Origin: Thermaerobacter marianensis
GTDB taxonomy: Bacteria > Bacillota > Sulfobacillia > DVGY01
Assembly: GCA_020724425.1 (NCBI GenBank)
Contig: DYGY01000010.1
Span: forward strand, 1 to 61,472
DNA length: 61,472 bases
Direction of reading: 5' to 3'
The first letter of the stretch is position 1. Each line of letters starts with the position of its first letter. The position numbers and the translations under genes were made by a program. Shown piece after piece: positions 19,102 to 28,190 of this stretch. The notes under the pieces were generated by a model. The model saw only the letters and a list, made by a program, of their open reading frames with translations. It was not told the origin of the DNA and did no database searches.

Positions 19102-20465
19102 ACATAATTGAACCTGGCAGTAAAGTGCCTTAAAACAGGCGGTTCATAAATAAACTTCAATCCCTTAACCCTAGTTGGATTTTGATATAGACTAATCACT
19201 GCATCAGCAATTGCATCCAAGTGTCTTTCTGTATAGGTCCTTCTTGGGATAGTTAAACGCACCAACTCCAAAGAAGAATACACATTCTCATTGGTTTCCT
19301 GATCCCTGCCTGCTAACACTGAACCAATCTCAACAGCTCTAATTCCACCTTCTAGATAAAGAGCAGAGGTCAAAGCAAAGGCAGGAAAATGCTCCCTTGG
19401 CATATCAGGTAGGAACCTTAGGGCATCTAGATAGACTGCATGTCCACCAGCTGGTTCCATAATCGGCACACCAGCCTCTAGCAAACGATCTGCTAAATAC
19501 TTAATCTGACCGGTTCTGTAAGCCAGATAATCAAAATCAAGAACCTCTTTTAACCCTCTCGCCATTGCTTCAAGATCTCGACCAGCAAGACCACCATAAG
19601 TGGGGAAACCCTCAAAAAACACCGCCCAAACAGTAGACTTACGATACATCTCCTCATCCTTAAAAGCTGCAAAACCCCCGATATTAACCAATGCATCCTT
19701 CTTCCCACTCATTGTCGCACCATCAGCATAAGAGAACATCTCTTTAACAATCTCAGCTATGGCTTTATCCTGATAGCCTTCTTCCCTTAGCTTGATGAAA
19801 TAGGCATTCTCAGCAAAACGGGCAGAATCAATATATAGAGGTTTGCCAAACGCCTTAGCTATCTCGCTGACCTCTCTAAGATTAGCCATACTGACAGGTT
19901 GCCCACCCCCACTGTTACAGGTAACTGTCATCATGACTAGTGGTATCCTATCTCCATCCCTAGTAAGAACTTCCCTCAATTTCTCAGTATTCATGTCTCC
20001 TTTAAAGGGATGTTGAGAGGAAGGATCATAAGCCTCATCAATTACCAGATCTAAAGCCTTTGCTTTCCGATACTGCACATGAGCCTTTGTAGTATCAAAA
20101 TGCATATTATTAGGAACAATATCTCCCTCTTTTAACATAACAGTAAAGAGGATATTCTCTGCGCCACGTCCCTGATGAGTGGGAATTACATACCTAAAAC
20201 CCATGATTTCCTCAATGGTTTCCTGAAGATGATAGAAGTTATTGCTTCCAGCATAAGCCTCATCACCAATCATCATACCCGCCCATTGATTGTCACTCAT
20301 GGAACCTGTCCCACTATCAGTCAAAAGATCAATATACACAGCTTTTGAAGGCAGAAGGAATGGGTTATATCCTGCCTCCTCTAGATATGCTTCCCTTTCT
20401 GCTCTAGTTGTCATCTCTAAAGGCTCAACAACCTTAATCCGATATGGTGGTGGTACAATCTTCAC
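19098..20465 (-). CDS. tnaA: tryptophanase (tryptophan indole-lyase)
   Basis: A 455-residue PLP enzyme splitting L-tryptophan to indole, pyruvate and ammonia. The PLP lysine is in TMSGKKDALVNIGGF. Asp in NMHFDTTKAH (Asp137 of E. coli), Ile in RAVEIGS (Ile394) and His in VLRHFTARF (His463) are the tryptophanase residues at positions where tyrosine phenol-lyase has Thr, Arg and Phe. GTG start with GGGGAGGG upstream. No tnaC-like leader peptide is evident in the 16-base gap to glmR, so it is probably read from the rapZ-glmR promoter. Confidence 0.9.
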
Positions 20466-20481
20466 TGCATATCCCTCCCCA

Positions 20482-21819
20482 TTAAGTACGCTTCAATCGT
20501 TCCTTAATCAGATAGAAATCGAACAATCTTCTTGGTTCAACTCCTGACTTGTATCTAAAGAAAATCCTTAACAGAACTCTAGCGAGTTTCTCTGGGTCAT
20601 GTCTGACCAGATCCTCTTCATTCAACAAGTCTGCCCCCACAAACCTAACTCTACCAGTATCCTTTGAAACACCTTTACGGACTAGCTCTGCCTGCTGTTC
20701 TTTGTATGGAGCTAATCTCTCCTTAGAGGGTTGCTCCGTATTATAGACCACAATATCAACCAAGTCCCCCACATGCTTCCTAATGGCCTCTAGATGATCT
20801 GTAACCGAATAACCATCTGTTTCCCCAGGTTGTGTCATTACATTAACCACATAAATAACCAGTGCTTCACTTTTGGCAATAGCTTCTGCCACACCAGGAA
20901 TTAAAAGATTAGGTAAAACACTGGTATAGAGACTACCAGGACCAATAACGATTAACTCAGCCTCATCAATTGCCTTTAATACCCCAGGTGTTGGTTTAGG
21001 GTCACTTGGTTCCAAGAATACCTTAGAAATAGCTGAAACATCTGTGCTTAGATTAGTTTCCCCCAAAACCTCCCGTCCATCAACAAGAAGTGCTCCCAAA
21101 CGAACCTGTTCTAGGGTTGCTGGTAGAACCCTACCACGAATAGCTAAAACCTTGCTGGCTTCTTGAATACCCTTTTCAAAATCACCTAAAATGTCTGCCA
21201 TCGCTCCGATAAAGAGATTTCCTAGATTATGTCCGGCCATTCCCCCCTGTACAAAACGATATTGAAACACTTCCTCCATCAACGGTTCTCTATCAGCAAG
21301 GGCCACCAAACAACTCCTTAAATCCCCCGGTGGTAAAATCCCCATCTCATCTCTTAAACGACCAGAACTGCCACCGTCATCGGTAACAGTTACCACTGCC
21401 GTCACATTGCTAGTATACTCCTTCAAACCTCTTAAAAGCGTAGATAATCCTGTTCCCCCACCAACAGCCAATACTCTAGGTCCTTTAGTCAGCTGTCTTT
21501 TTAGATACAACACCTCGGCTAGCCCACTATTGCCCTGTGCACCAATGAGAGCATCAACAATAGAGCTGATTAAAAGTCTTAGAGCTGTAGCCACAACAAG
21601 AACCCCTACAGCCAAAAGCAAAAGACCACTGAGGGGTTGCATAACAATATCGCCTGCCAAAAAAGGAAGGCTAAAACCATAATCAATATGAAGCACTTGC
21701 CTCCCAATCACTGTAGCCAATCCGACAACAATCAGATAGACTCCTAAAGAGAAGAGAAGCAACCAGCGCTTTATCTTTAAACCCGGGTAAAACCAGCGCA
21801 TCAATTTCAATAGCCTCAC
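20482..21819 (-). CDS. glmR: GlmR/YvcK gluconeogenesis factor with N-terminal membrane anchor
   Basis: A 445-residue CofD-like protein. The CofD-like core starts around residue 110 (PRVLAVGGGTGLSTLLRGLKEY) and carries TVTDDGGSSGRLRDEMGILPPGDLRS, GHNLGNLFI and IGPGSLYTSVLPNLL, all YvcK signatures. Unlike the soluble Bacillus protein, an N-terminal extension of about 100 residues has two to three membrane helices (LLLFSLGVYLIVVGLATVI; LSGLLLLAVGVLVVATAL). GTG start overlaps the rapZ stop by 4 bases. Known GlmR binds UDP-GlcNAc and stimulates GlmS. Confidence 0.94.
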   Translation of the reverse strand: MRLLKLMRWFYPGLKIKRWLLLFSLGVYLIVVGLATVIGRQVLHIDYGFSLPFLAGDIVMQPLSGLLLLAVGVLVVATALRLLISSIVDALIGAQGNSGLAEVLYLKRQLTKGPRVLAVGGGTGLSTLLRGLKEYTSNVTAVVTVTDDGGSSGRLRDEMGILPPGDLRSCLVALADREPLMEEVFQYRFVQGGMAGHNLGNLFIGAMADILGDFEKGIQEASKVLAIRGRVLPATLEQVRLGALLVDGREVLGETNLSTDVSAISKVFLEPSDPKPTPGVLKAIDEAELIVIGPGSLYTSVLPNLLIPGVAEAIAKSEALVIYVVNVMTQPGETDGYSVTDHLEAIRKHVGDLVDIVVYNTEQPSKERLAPYKEQQAELVRKGVSKDTGRVRFVGADLLNEEDLVRHDPEKLARVLLRIFFRYKSGVEPRRLFDFYLIKERLKRT

Positions 21820-22718
21820 CTTGTTTCCAAGGAACTCTTCCCAGAGGATATATGTATATCTCTATGTTCAACCTGAACAGAATAACCATGAACGGCTAGC
21901 TCATTTGCCAAATACTCGGCAATTGCTACCGATCTATGCCTGCCACCTGTACAACCAACACCAATCGTTAACTGTGTTTTACCCTCACTAACATAATGGG
22001 GTACCAGAAAAGTAACAAAACCCAGAAGTTTCTCTAGAAACTGCTTGGTTACAGGCCACTTAAAAATATATTTAACCACAGCCTCATCCTTGCCAGTCAA
22101 AGGTCTCAGGGACTCCACATAATGAGGATTTGGCAAGAATCTAACATCAAAAGCCAAATCGGCATCAACAGGTAACCCATGCTTATACCCATAACTAACC
22201 ACATTTATTAACATCCTTGGCTGTTCCTGATCCTCAGAAAAGATATCCAAAATCATCTCCCGTAACTCCTGAGGAGAAACATTGCTGGTATCAATAATCC
22301 TCTGCGCCCTACCTCTTAATTCCTCCAAACGCCTTCTTTCTTCCCGCAAAGCCTCAGAAATCCTACCATGCCAGGCCAAGGGATGTCTCCTTCTTGTCTC
22401 CTTAAACCTTCGGATTAACGTATCATCACTAGCCTCTAAAAACAAAATGGTATAACCATAACCAGCCTCTTCTAGATGACCTAAAGCATCTAGAGTCTTA
22501 TCAAAGAAATCTCCACCCCGGATATCAATAACCAAAGCAACCCTGTTAATCTTCCCCTCAGATTGCCAGACAAGCTCAGCAAACTTCTCAATTAACATGG
22601 GTGGCAAATTGTCAACACAAAAAAAGCCTATATCTTCTAGGCTTCGAATAGCTTGCGTCTTCCCTGCCCCCGATAACCCGGTGATAATAACAAATTGGGT
22701 ATCCTGCTTATTTGACAC
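21816..22718 (-). CDS. rapZ: RapZ/YvcJ nucleotide-binding protein
   Basis: About 300 residues. A Walker A loop GLSGAGKTQAIRSLEDIGF is at the N-terminus, followed by CVDNLPP and DIRGG. The C-terminal RapZ domain has FDVRFLPNPHYVESLRPLTG and GVGCTGGRHRSVAIAE. I choose GTG 22718, preceded by GGGGGG at 6 bases; an ATG at 22742 would include this site in the frame. In E. coli the homologue controls GlmS through small RNAs; in Bacillota its role is less clear. Coupled to glmR by a 4-base overlap. Confidence 0.95.
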   Translation of the reverse strand: MSNKQDTQFVIITGLSGAGKTQAIRSLEDIGFFCVDNLPPMLIEKFAELVWQSEGKINRVALVIDIRGGDFFDKTLDALGHLEEAGYGYTILFLEASDDTLIRRFKETRRRHPLAWHGRISEALREERRRLEELRGRAQRIIDTSNVSPQELREMILDIFSEDQEQPRMLINVVSYGYKHGLPVDADLAFDVRFLPNPHYVESLRPLTGKDEAVVKYIFKWPVTKQFLEKLLGFVTFLVPHYVSEGKTQLTIGVGCTGGRHRSVAIAEYLANELAVHGYSVQVEHRDIHISSGKSSLETR

Positions 22719-22770
22719 AATGGTCCCCCCTGACCTTACCATCCACTTCTATCATTCTGCTTTTGCTTCC

Positions 22771-23496
22771 TTAATCCTCCTTGGCATTTGCAATCTCCCC
22801 TACAGTCAAACCAGCTTCACTCGCTAAAGCAATCCCTGCACCTAAAGAACCCACATCCTGTGGCCGATGAGCATCACTGTTAATCACAAACCTGGCCCCC
22901 TCTTCCCTAGCTATCTTAATGTATTCCAAGGTGAGATAACCGTGTGAAGCATTAATCTCAAGCAAGGTATCCCTCTCCTTACAAACCCTAGCCAACTCCC
23001 TAGTATCAATATTGATATGTAAACCTGGATGCGTCACAATATCAACCTCATACCTCTTTACAGCATTAGTTATTGCTTCAGTATTCAATCTTCTTAACCT
23101 GGCATAATCTATACCGAGGCTATTAGGTAGATGAAAATGTATAGCAGTATAAAGATCACCTGGCATCACCCATTTATGCAAGCCAACTAGAACAATATCT
23201 AGTCTGGCAAGAACATAAGGAGAGACATCGAGATTCCCATCAAGGTCTACCACATTGGCTTCCACCCCAGCCAGAATTTCAATATCATCATAAAGCTCAT
23301 TATACCGATCAACCAACTCCCTTAATTGCAATAGCTTCTTTTCAGAGCTACCAACTAGAATATTCCTAGGACCATGATCAGTAATAGCAATAGAGGAAAG
23401 ACCACGTTTCCTAGCCATCCCCACATTATCAAGAATACTTCCCTTGCCATGACTAAAACGAGTATGAGTATGCCAATCAGCAAACAAAGAAACCAT
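22771..23496 (-). CDS. PHP-domain phosphoesterase (YcdX-like)
   Basis: A 241-residue metal-dependent phosphatase of the PHP family. The four motifs are visible: ADWHTHTRFSHGKGS, ITDHGPRN, GVEANVVD and a C-terminal VTHPGLHIN with NSDAHRPQDVG. The pattern fits YcdX or histidinol-phosphatase-type enzymes, but no histidine genes are near. ATG with GGAAGGGTGG upstream. 28 bases ahead of rapZ, so probably the first gene of the rapZ-glmR transcript; this PHP-rapZ-yvcK-whiA order is common in Clostridia. Confidence 0.87.
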   Translation of the reverse strand: MVSLFADWHTHTRFSHGKGSILDNVGMARKRGLSSIAITDHGPRNILVGSSEKKLLQLRELVDRYNELYDDIEILAGVEANVVDLDGNLDVSPYVLARLDIVLVGLHKWVMPGDLYTAIHFHLPNSLGIDYARLRRLNTEAITNAVKRYEVDIVTHPGLHINIDTRELARVCKERDTLLEINASHGYLTLEYIKIAREEGARFVINSDAHRPQDVGSLGAGIALASEAGLTVGEIANAKED

Positions 23497-23557
23497 CTAA
23501 CCACCCTTCCTTAGCTTACCTTAATCGGCTATACTCTACACATGGGAGGAATACTTA

Positions 23558-23836
23558 ATGGAACTACTCAAACTCTACATCAACAAATCATTCCTAGGTC
23601 TAGTTGACCTAGAGGAATTTCTAGAAGAAATCTTAACTAACAAAGAAGGAAAATATCCACAGTTTGCCAAAGGTGACATCTTAGAATTCCTTACCAAAAT
23701 CGAGCAAGATATGATAGCCAACATAAGGGCAATGGTAAGCGAAAATCCCCACTGGCAACACCTGCAAAAAGAAAGAATTCAGGAAGTCTCTGAAGAAATT
23801 AAGACACTTAGAGAGAGGTTTGATAGAAATGGGTAG
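23558..23836 (+). CDS. small acidic helical protein of unknown function
   Basis: A 92-residue, charged, mostly helical soluble protein with no recognised domain; the C-terminal half (QKERIQEVSEEIKTLRERFDRNG) may form a coiled coil. GGGAGG lies 8 bases before the ATG, and TATACT upstream at about 23532 could be a -10 element. Its end overlaps the next gene, so the two are probably co-transcribed and coupled. Divergent from the PHP gene. Confidence 0.6.
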   Translation: MELLKLYINKSFLGLVDLEEFLEEILTNKEGKYPQFAKGDILEFLTKIEQDMIANIRAMVSENPHWQHLQKERIQEVSEEIKTLRERFDRNG

Positions 23837-24119
23837 AAACCCCGATACCTTAACCGTTATAAAAGCATATACTCATTCTATAGTGATTCATAGCTTCCTT
23901 GGCTACCTATACTGGATCTACATGAACTACACTACAAATCTTATCAATACCATGTCTTCAAGCTTCCTAGGAGTTGCTATTCTTCTTTTAGGAACACTAA
24001 TCTTCTTTGATGTCCTTAACAGGGTATCCCCCTACAACCAGATACGTAGACACCCTCTAAACATATCAGGAAAAATAGCCTTTGTTATATCTGCTCTGTT
24101 TTGCTTAACAATTCTATAA
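23829..24119 (+). CDS. small membrane protein of unknown function
   Basis: About 96 residues with three predicted membrane helices (SIVIHSFLGYLYWIYMNY; FLGVAILLLGTLIFFDVL; IAFVISALFCLTIL). Starts at ATG 23829 inside the end of the previous gene, with GAGAGG 10 bases upstream; an in-frame TTG at 23820 is the alternative. A hairpin ends the pair. No family recognised; the coupling suggests the soluble upstream protein and this membrane protein work together. Confidence 0.58.
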   Translation: MGRNPDTLTVIKAYTHSIVIHSFLGYLYWIYMNYTTNLINTMSSSFLGVAILLLGTLIFFDVLNRVSPYNQIRRHPLNISGKIAFVISALFCLTIL

Positions 24120-24122
24120 AGA

Positions 24123-24145
24123 AAGCGGAGGGTCACCCTCCGCTT
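24123..24145. terminator. intrinsic terminator between convergent genes
   Basis: Bases 24123-24132 pair perfectly with 24136-24145, with a 3-base loop. It ends the plus-strand pair and overlaps the stop codon of the convergent dehydrogenase gene. The T run is weak. Confidence 0.6.
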
Positions 24146-25133
24146 AACTCCTTATACTCTTCCGCACTTCCCAGACCTCAGGATTAACCAGACGTTCCGG
24201 TTTCTCTCCCCTTAACACCGCTAATAGATCATCTACAACCATTCTAACCATCCTGGTTCTTGTTTGTACACTAGCACTACCAATATGGGGTGCTAGAACA
24301 ACATTACCTAACTGAACAAACGGATTATCACTAGAGATAGGCTCTTTAGGAAATACATCAAGACCTGCTCCAGCAATGCGTCTTTCCTTTAAGGCTAAAT
24401 ACAAGGCATCATTATCTACAAGACCACCTCTAGCAGTATTAATCAAGATGGCTGACTTTTTCATCATGGCAATACGTTCCTTGCTAACCATGTTCTTTGT
24501 ACCATCATTTAAAGGCAAATGTAGACTAATATAGTCTGATTCTTGCATAATCTCATCTATCTCTGCATATCTAAGACCCAAGGATTCTTCAAGATCAGGT
24601 CTTCTAGTCCGATTCCAATAGCTTATCTCCATTGAGAAACCAGCAGCTCTCCTAGCCATAGCCTGACCGATTCCACCTAAACCCAAAATACCCAGTTTGG
24701 CTCCGTAGATATCCTGACCTAAAAGCAAGTCTGGTTCCCAAGAAACCCAGTCACCCCTTCTCACCAGGTAATCGCCCTCTACAATCCTGCGAGCAGTGGC
24801 CATCAAGAGAGAAAAAGCTAGATCAGCAGTTGTCTCAGTCAATACACCCGGAGTGTTAGTAACTACAACACCATGCTTGGTAGCTGCATCAACAGCAACA
24901 TTATCAAAACCCACCGCATAGTTACTAATCACCTTAAGATTCTTGGCCTCAGCAATCATCTCTGCATCCACTCTGTCAGTCAACATGGTGAACATACCAT
25001 CTACTTGCTTAGCATACTCCAAAAGAACATCCCGTGGAGGTGGAGTCCTACCCGGCCAGATCTCCAAATCAACTTCCTTGCGTAAAAGCACAAGACCTTC
25101 CTCAGGTACCTGCCTTGTTAGAAATACCTTCAT
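24144..25133 (-). CDS. D-2-hydroxyacid dehydrogenase (glyoxylate/hydroxypyruvate reductase type)
   Basis: A 329-residue NAD(P)-dependent enzyme. The N-terminal catalytic part has NYAVGFDNVAVDAA; the Rossmann domain has LGILGLGGIGQAMARRA; the catalytic Arg is in NTARGGLVD, Glu in FPKEPISSD and His in VLAPHIGSAS. The sequence is closest in pattern to GyaR glyoxylate reductases, acting on glyoxylate or hydroxypyruvate. Stop-start overlap of 4 bases with the HAD gene suggests co-transcription. Exact substrate not fixed by sequence. Confidence 0.88.
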   Translation of the reverse strand: MKVFLTRQVPEEGLVLLRKEVDLEIWPGRTPPPRDVLLEYAKQVDGMFTMLTDRVDAEMIAEAKNLKVISNYAVGFDNVAVDAATKHGVVVTNTPGVLTETTADLAFSLLMATARRIVEGDYLVRRGDWVSWEPDLLLGQDIYGAKLGILGLGGIGQAMARRAAGFSMEISYWNRTRRPDLEESLGLRYAEIDEIMQESDYISLHLPLNDGTKNMVSKERIAMMKKSAILINTARGGLVDNDALYLALKERRIAGAGLDVFPKEPISSDNPFVQLGNVVLAPHIGSASVQTRTRMVRMVVDDLLAVLRGEKPERLVNPEVWEVRKSIRS

Positions 25134-25954
25134 GAGTCTCCTCCTCTATCTCTAATAATAGCCCTTAAAACCTCCTGCACACCTAAAGACCCTGGTTCTA
25201 TAGTCACCATGTCAGCCCTAGTCCGTATTTCCTCTTTAGCATTGGCCACAGCCACACCTATTCCCGCAGTCTCTAACATGGCAACATCATTACCACTATC
25301 ACCAACAGCCGCCACTTGATAGCTACTTAGACCTAGATATTCCATGACCCTTAACAAAGAGGTACCCTTATTAACATCCTTTCTGGTTACCTCTAAGAAA
25401 AAGGGGAAAGATGAAGTCAAGTAAACCTCATCTCCCACCATTTCCTCTATCTCTTTTCTCAAGGGCCCTAATCTGTCTAGGTCCTCATAAAACAAGAGCT
25501 TGGTTGGTGAACCCTTCTGAGTATACATTTCCCTACCTAGAGGTGTAGCTTCCACACCCGCTATCTTACAGTATTCCCTAACCCTCTCATTCATCTCCTT
25601 AACATAAAGAATATCATCAAGATAGAGATGAAGATGATAGTTACCTTCTCTCGTTAAATCCAAAAGTCTTTGCCCTACTTCAGCAGACAATGGCTCATGG
25701 GCAATGACTGCTTCATCAGGCCAGTTCTTAATCATTGCACCATTATATGCCATAACAGGGCCTTCTAAAGCTAACCTCTTCACATGGGGTTTGATAGATC
25801 TATACATCCTTCCTGAAGCTATCATAACCACCACATCTAGTTCCCTAGCTCTTTTGATCAGCTCAACAGTCTCTAAAGGAATCTGATGATTCTCATCCAA
25901 AAGAGTCCCATCCATATCCAAAGCTATCAACTCGATGTCTTTAAACGATCTCAC
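25130..25954 (-). CDS. Cof-type HAD-IIB hydrolase
   Basis: A 274-residue phosphatase. Motif I ALDMDGTLLDENH carries the nucleophilic Asp, motif II is MIASGR, and motif III with GDSGNDVAMLETAGIGVAVANA marks the Cof/HAD-IIB type. Substrates are usually sugar phosphates or flavin nucleotides; not determinable here. GTG 25954 has a better GTAGG spacing than TTG 25957. Overlaps the dehydrogenase start by 4 bases. Both could serve a small overflow-metabolite pathway; that is inference. Confidence 0.9.
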   Translation of the reverse strand: MRSFKDIELIALDMDGTLLDENHQIPLETVELIKRARELDVVVMIASGRMYRSIKPHVKRLALEGPVMAYNGAMIKNWPDEAVIAHEPLSAEVGQRLLDLTREGNYHLHLYLDDILYVKEMNERVREYCKIAGVEATPLGREMYTQKGSPTKLLFYEDLDRLGPLRKEIEEMVGDEVYLTSSFPFFLEVTRKDVNKGTSLLRVMEYLGLSSYQVAAVGDSGNDVAMLETAGIGVAVANAKEEIRTRADMVTIEPGSLGVQEVLRAIIRDRGGDS

Positions 25955-25962
25955 CAAAAAAC

Positions 25963-26301
25963 CTACCCTCTACTAGGCATTAACCTCATCATGAAGCCAC
26001 TCATCATACTTAAAAGAAACGCTGCCAAAACAGCCATCCAGAACCCTGATAATGCAAAACCAGGTACTAGCTTAGCAATTAACAGAAGCAGCAAAGCATT
26101 AACCACAAAAGTGAAAAGACCCAAAGTGATTAGATTTATCGGGAGAGCCAAAACCAAGAGAAAAGGCCTTACAAAAAGATGCACCACTCCTAACAGAAAA
26201 GCTGCCAGCAACGCTGCAAAAGCATTCTCCACACTCACACCGCTAAAGAGGTACCCCAAGATCAATAAAGCTACCGCATTAACCAACCAGCGAATGAGCA
26301 T
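25963..26301 (-). CDS. yvlD: YvlD/phage-holin-4-like membrane protein
   Basis: A 112-residue membrane protein with four predicted helices, matching the PF04020 'phage holin family 4' chromosomal proteins (RWLVNAVALLILGYLFSGVSVENAFAALLAAFLLGVVHLFVRPFLLVLALPINLITLGLFTFVVNALLL). These are not phage genes; the family member YvlD sits in a Bacillus envelope-stress operon. Last gene of the DUF2089-DUF4097-SHOCT-holin unit, 11 bases after its neighbour. Confidence 0.85.
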   Translation of the reverse strand: MLIRWLVNAVALLILGYLFSGVSVENAFAALLAAFLLGVVHLFVRPFLLVLALPINLITLGLFTFVVNALLLLLIAKLVPGFALSGFWMAVLAAFLLSMMSGFMMRLMPSRG

Positions 26302-26312
26302 ACCCTTCTCCC

Positions 26313-26669
26313 CTATTCAACAATTATCTCGACTCTCTCATTTTCCTCCTCAACTTCTACCAACTTACCTGAAGCTCCTTCTTTGACAGCCCTAATTATC
26401 TCCTGAAGATCAATTTCCTCTAAACCCGACATTTTAACATGCTTAGGTAGGATCTTTAACAAGGCATCAACAAGGCCAATCGGAATATTTACATTAACCT
26501 TGCTCTTGGAACTACCAGTCTCGGTAACTCTAATCCTAATCCATTTCGCTTCGTTGCTAGACTTTGGCTTTTCAACCTCATCTACAGCTTCCAAAAGCTT
26601 AACAGCCTCATCAGAAGTGATTTTCCCATCCTCAAGCATCTTTAGAACATGCAATTTATCTTCTCTCAT
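26313..26669 (-). CDS. SHOCT-like domain protein
   Basis: A 118-residue protein. Residues 1-30 (KLHVLKMLEDGKITSDEAVKLLEAVDEV) form the short helical SHOCT-like module also found at the N-terminus of the next gene upstream. The rest (WIRIRVTETGSSKSKVNVNIPIGLVDALLKILP ... IVE) is an acidic domain often seen in yvl-type loci. Two bases separate its ATG from the preceding stop. Function unknown; probably part of an envelope-stress regulatory complex. Confidence 0.75.
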   Translation of the reverse strand: MREDKLHVLKMLEDGKITSDEAVKLLEAVDEVEKPKSSNEAKWIRIRVTETGSSKSKVNVNIPIGLVDALLKILPKHVKMSGLEEIDLQEIIRAVKEGASGKLVEVEEENERVEIIVE

Positions 26670-26671
26670 AT

Positions 26672-27697
26672 TTAGTCCTCCTCAGAAACACTAGAGTTAA
26701 AACGAATAGAACCATTGGTTGTTATAGCCCTAATACATACCTTCCTAGCTCTAGAATCATAGTCCTCTGTTTTTGCAATCACTTCAGCTCTACCCGGCTT
26801 ATGCATCTCATCCTTCTCATACTGTAGTCCCCTCAAATCCAACTCGATTTTCCCAAGGGAAGTCTTAGCGGCTATATCATAACCAGTTTCAGAATCAGAC
26901 TGAACATTTATACTCCCATTAGAGGTCTTAAGATCCCAATCACTCAAACCTTCTAGTGGTGTCATTGCCACAATCCGACCATTAGAGGTTCTTGCCTTTA
27001 CATTCCTAATACCCTTAAAGACCACTCTCCCGTTACTGGTGCTAAGAGTACCCTTCTCAGCCCTACCACTAAAAACAACTCTACCAGTGGAAGTGTTTAG
27101 ACTCACTTCCTTGGCATTAACACCCCTAACCTCAATTCTTCCATTAGAGGTATTTAGATTAATAATATATAGCTTGTTTGCTGGCAAGTATCCGGTAATT
27201 GAACCACCTGCTGCATCATTACGAGCAAGAGATACCTTCAACTTCTCTCCATCCACCCGACGCTCCACCATATTTGCCGCTTGTACTTTAGCTGTTTTTT
27301 CATCACCAGCTTTAACAGTTTTCTTAACAACTATCTCATAATGCGGTTTATCCCAAGTCTCAAGTTCAATGCGACCGTTAAAGGCATTAAGATCAACCTC
27401 AAAAACATCACTTAATATTTCCCCTTGAAACTTCTCTTCAAAGTGATACTGTCCTAAACCAAAAAGACCTCCGATACTAAAATTTTCAAGAAACTTTTCA
27501 ACCAAAACCGGTATTCTTTCAGCAGTATCATTTATAACTGTTTCAACCCTATCACCTATATCATCACTCTTCTTTCTCTCAGGCTCTGAGAGATCTAGCC
27601 TTCCCTCCTCTAGGGCAGAAAGCAATTCAGCTGCTTGATTAGCAGAAATCTTCCCCTCTTCAAGCATCCTGAGAATCATTCTTCTTTCTTCTTCCAT
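26672..27697 (-). CDS. yvlB: DUF4097-family beta-repeat protein with SHOCT-like N-terminus (YvlB-like)
   Basis: A 341-residue protein. Residues 1-30 are a SHOCT-like helical module (RRMILRMLEEGKISANQAAELLSALEEG). From about residue 100 on there are repeated strands of about 20 residues built on (T)SNGRI/V: AFNGRIELE, TSNGRIEVRG, TSTGRVVFSG, TSNGRVVFKG, TSNGRIVAM, TSNGSINV and TTNGSIRF. This fits a right-handed beta solenoid of the DUF4097 (putative adhesin) family. No signal peptide, so it is likely cytoplasmic like YvlB/LiaX types. Upstream is the DUF2089 regulator. Confidence 0.85.
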   Translation of the reverse strand: MEEERRMILRMLEEGKISANQAAELLSALEEGRLDLSEPERKKSDDIGDRVETVINDTAERIPVLVEKFLENFSIGGLFGLGQYHFEEKFQGEILSDVFEVDLNAFNGRIELETWDKPHYEIVVKKTVKAGDEKTAKVQAANMVERRVDGEKLKVSLARNDAAGGSITGYLPANKLYIINLNTSNGRIEVRGVNAKEVSLNTSTGRVVFSGRAEKGTLSTSNGRVVFKGIRNVKARTSNGRIVAMTPLEGLSDWDLKTSNGSINVQSDSETGYDIAAKTSLGKIELDLRGLQYEKDEMHKPGRAEVIAKTEDYDSRARKVCIRAITTNGSIRFNSSVSEED

Positions 27698-27709
27698 GGA
27701 TATCCCTCC

Positions 27710-28093
27710 CTAACCAAGGTTCTTAAGCTGTCTTAAAGCCTCAGCTGCATCTATTTCACCTTTATCAAGCTTCGCTAAGATTGATTTGCGCTTTTCCTGA
27801 TACTTCTCATCCTCATAATCAGGCTCCACCTTATATCCTAATGCTAGAATTATGGCATCAAGCCTGCTTCTTACCGTTGGATAACTAATACCAAGCTCTC
27901 TTTCAACCTCTTTGATATTCCCCCGAGCCTTCACAAAAATCTCTAAGAAATACTGTTGTTCTTTATTCAAACGGGCAAACTTGGAAGGTTCAAAATTCCC
28001 TTCAATACTTGTTTCGCATTGATAGCAATGCAACTTAGATACAACAAGATTCCCCCCACAAACAGGACACTTCCCAAGAATTTGATTAGCCAT
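27710..28093 (-). CDS. DUF2089 zinc-ribbon/HTH transcriptional regulator
   Basis: About 127 residues. The N-terminal zinc ribbon has two Cys pairs (CPVCGG and CYQCET). A helix-turn-helix follows (FVKARGNIKEVERELGISYPTVRSRLDAIILAL). The C-terminal 28 residues (KRKSILAKLDKGEIDAAEALRQLKNLG) repeat the SHOCT-like helical module of the two downstream proteins. Start at ATG 28093 gives GAGGTG ideal spacing; ATG 28102 is too close. First gene and likely regulator of the operon. Confidence 0.86.
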   Translation of the reverse strand: MANQILGKCPVCGGNLVVSKLHCYQCETSIEGNFEPSKFARLNKEQQYFLEIFVKARGNIKEVERELGISYPTVRSRLDAIILALGYKVEPDYEDEKYQEKRKSILAKLDKGEIDAAEALRQLKNLG

Positions 28094-28190
28094 ATCATTC
28101 ACCTCGCATTAAATTTAATTATTATACTATTAATATTATTAACCTCTTCTATTAAAAATTATAAGCATGGCTTTATATAATGTCAAGGGT

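Noticed and set aside
25963-26301. Prophage, suggested by the 'phage holin family' membrane protein
   Set aside because: The protein is YvlD-like in a chromosomal envelope-stress operon and no other phage genes are present.
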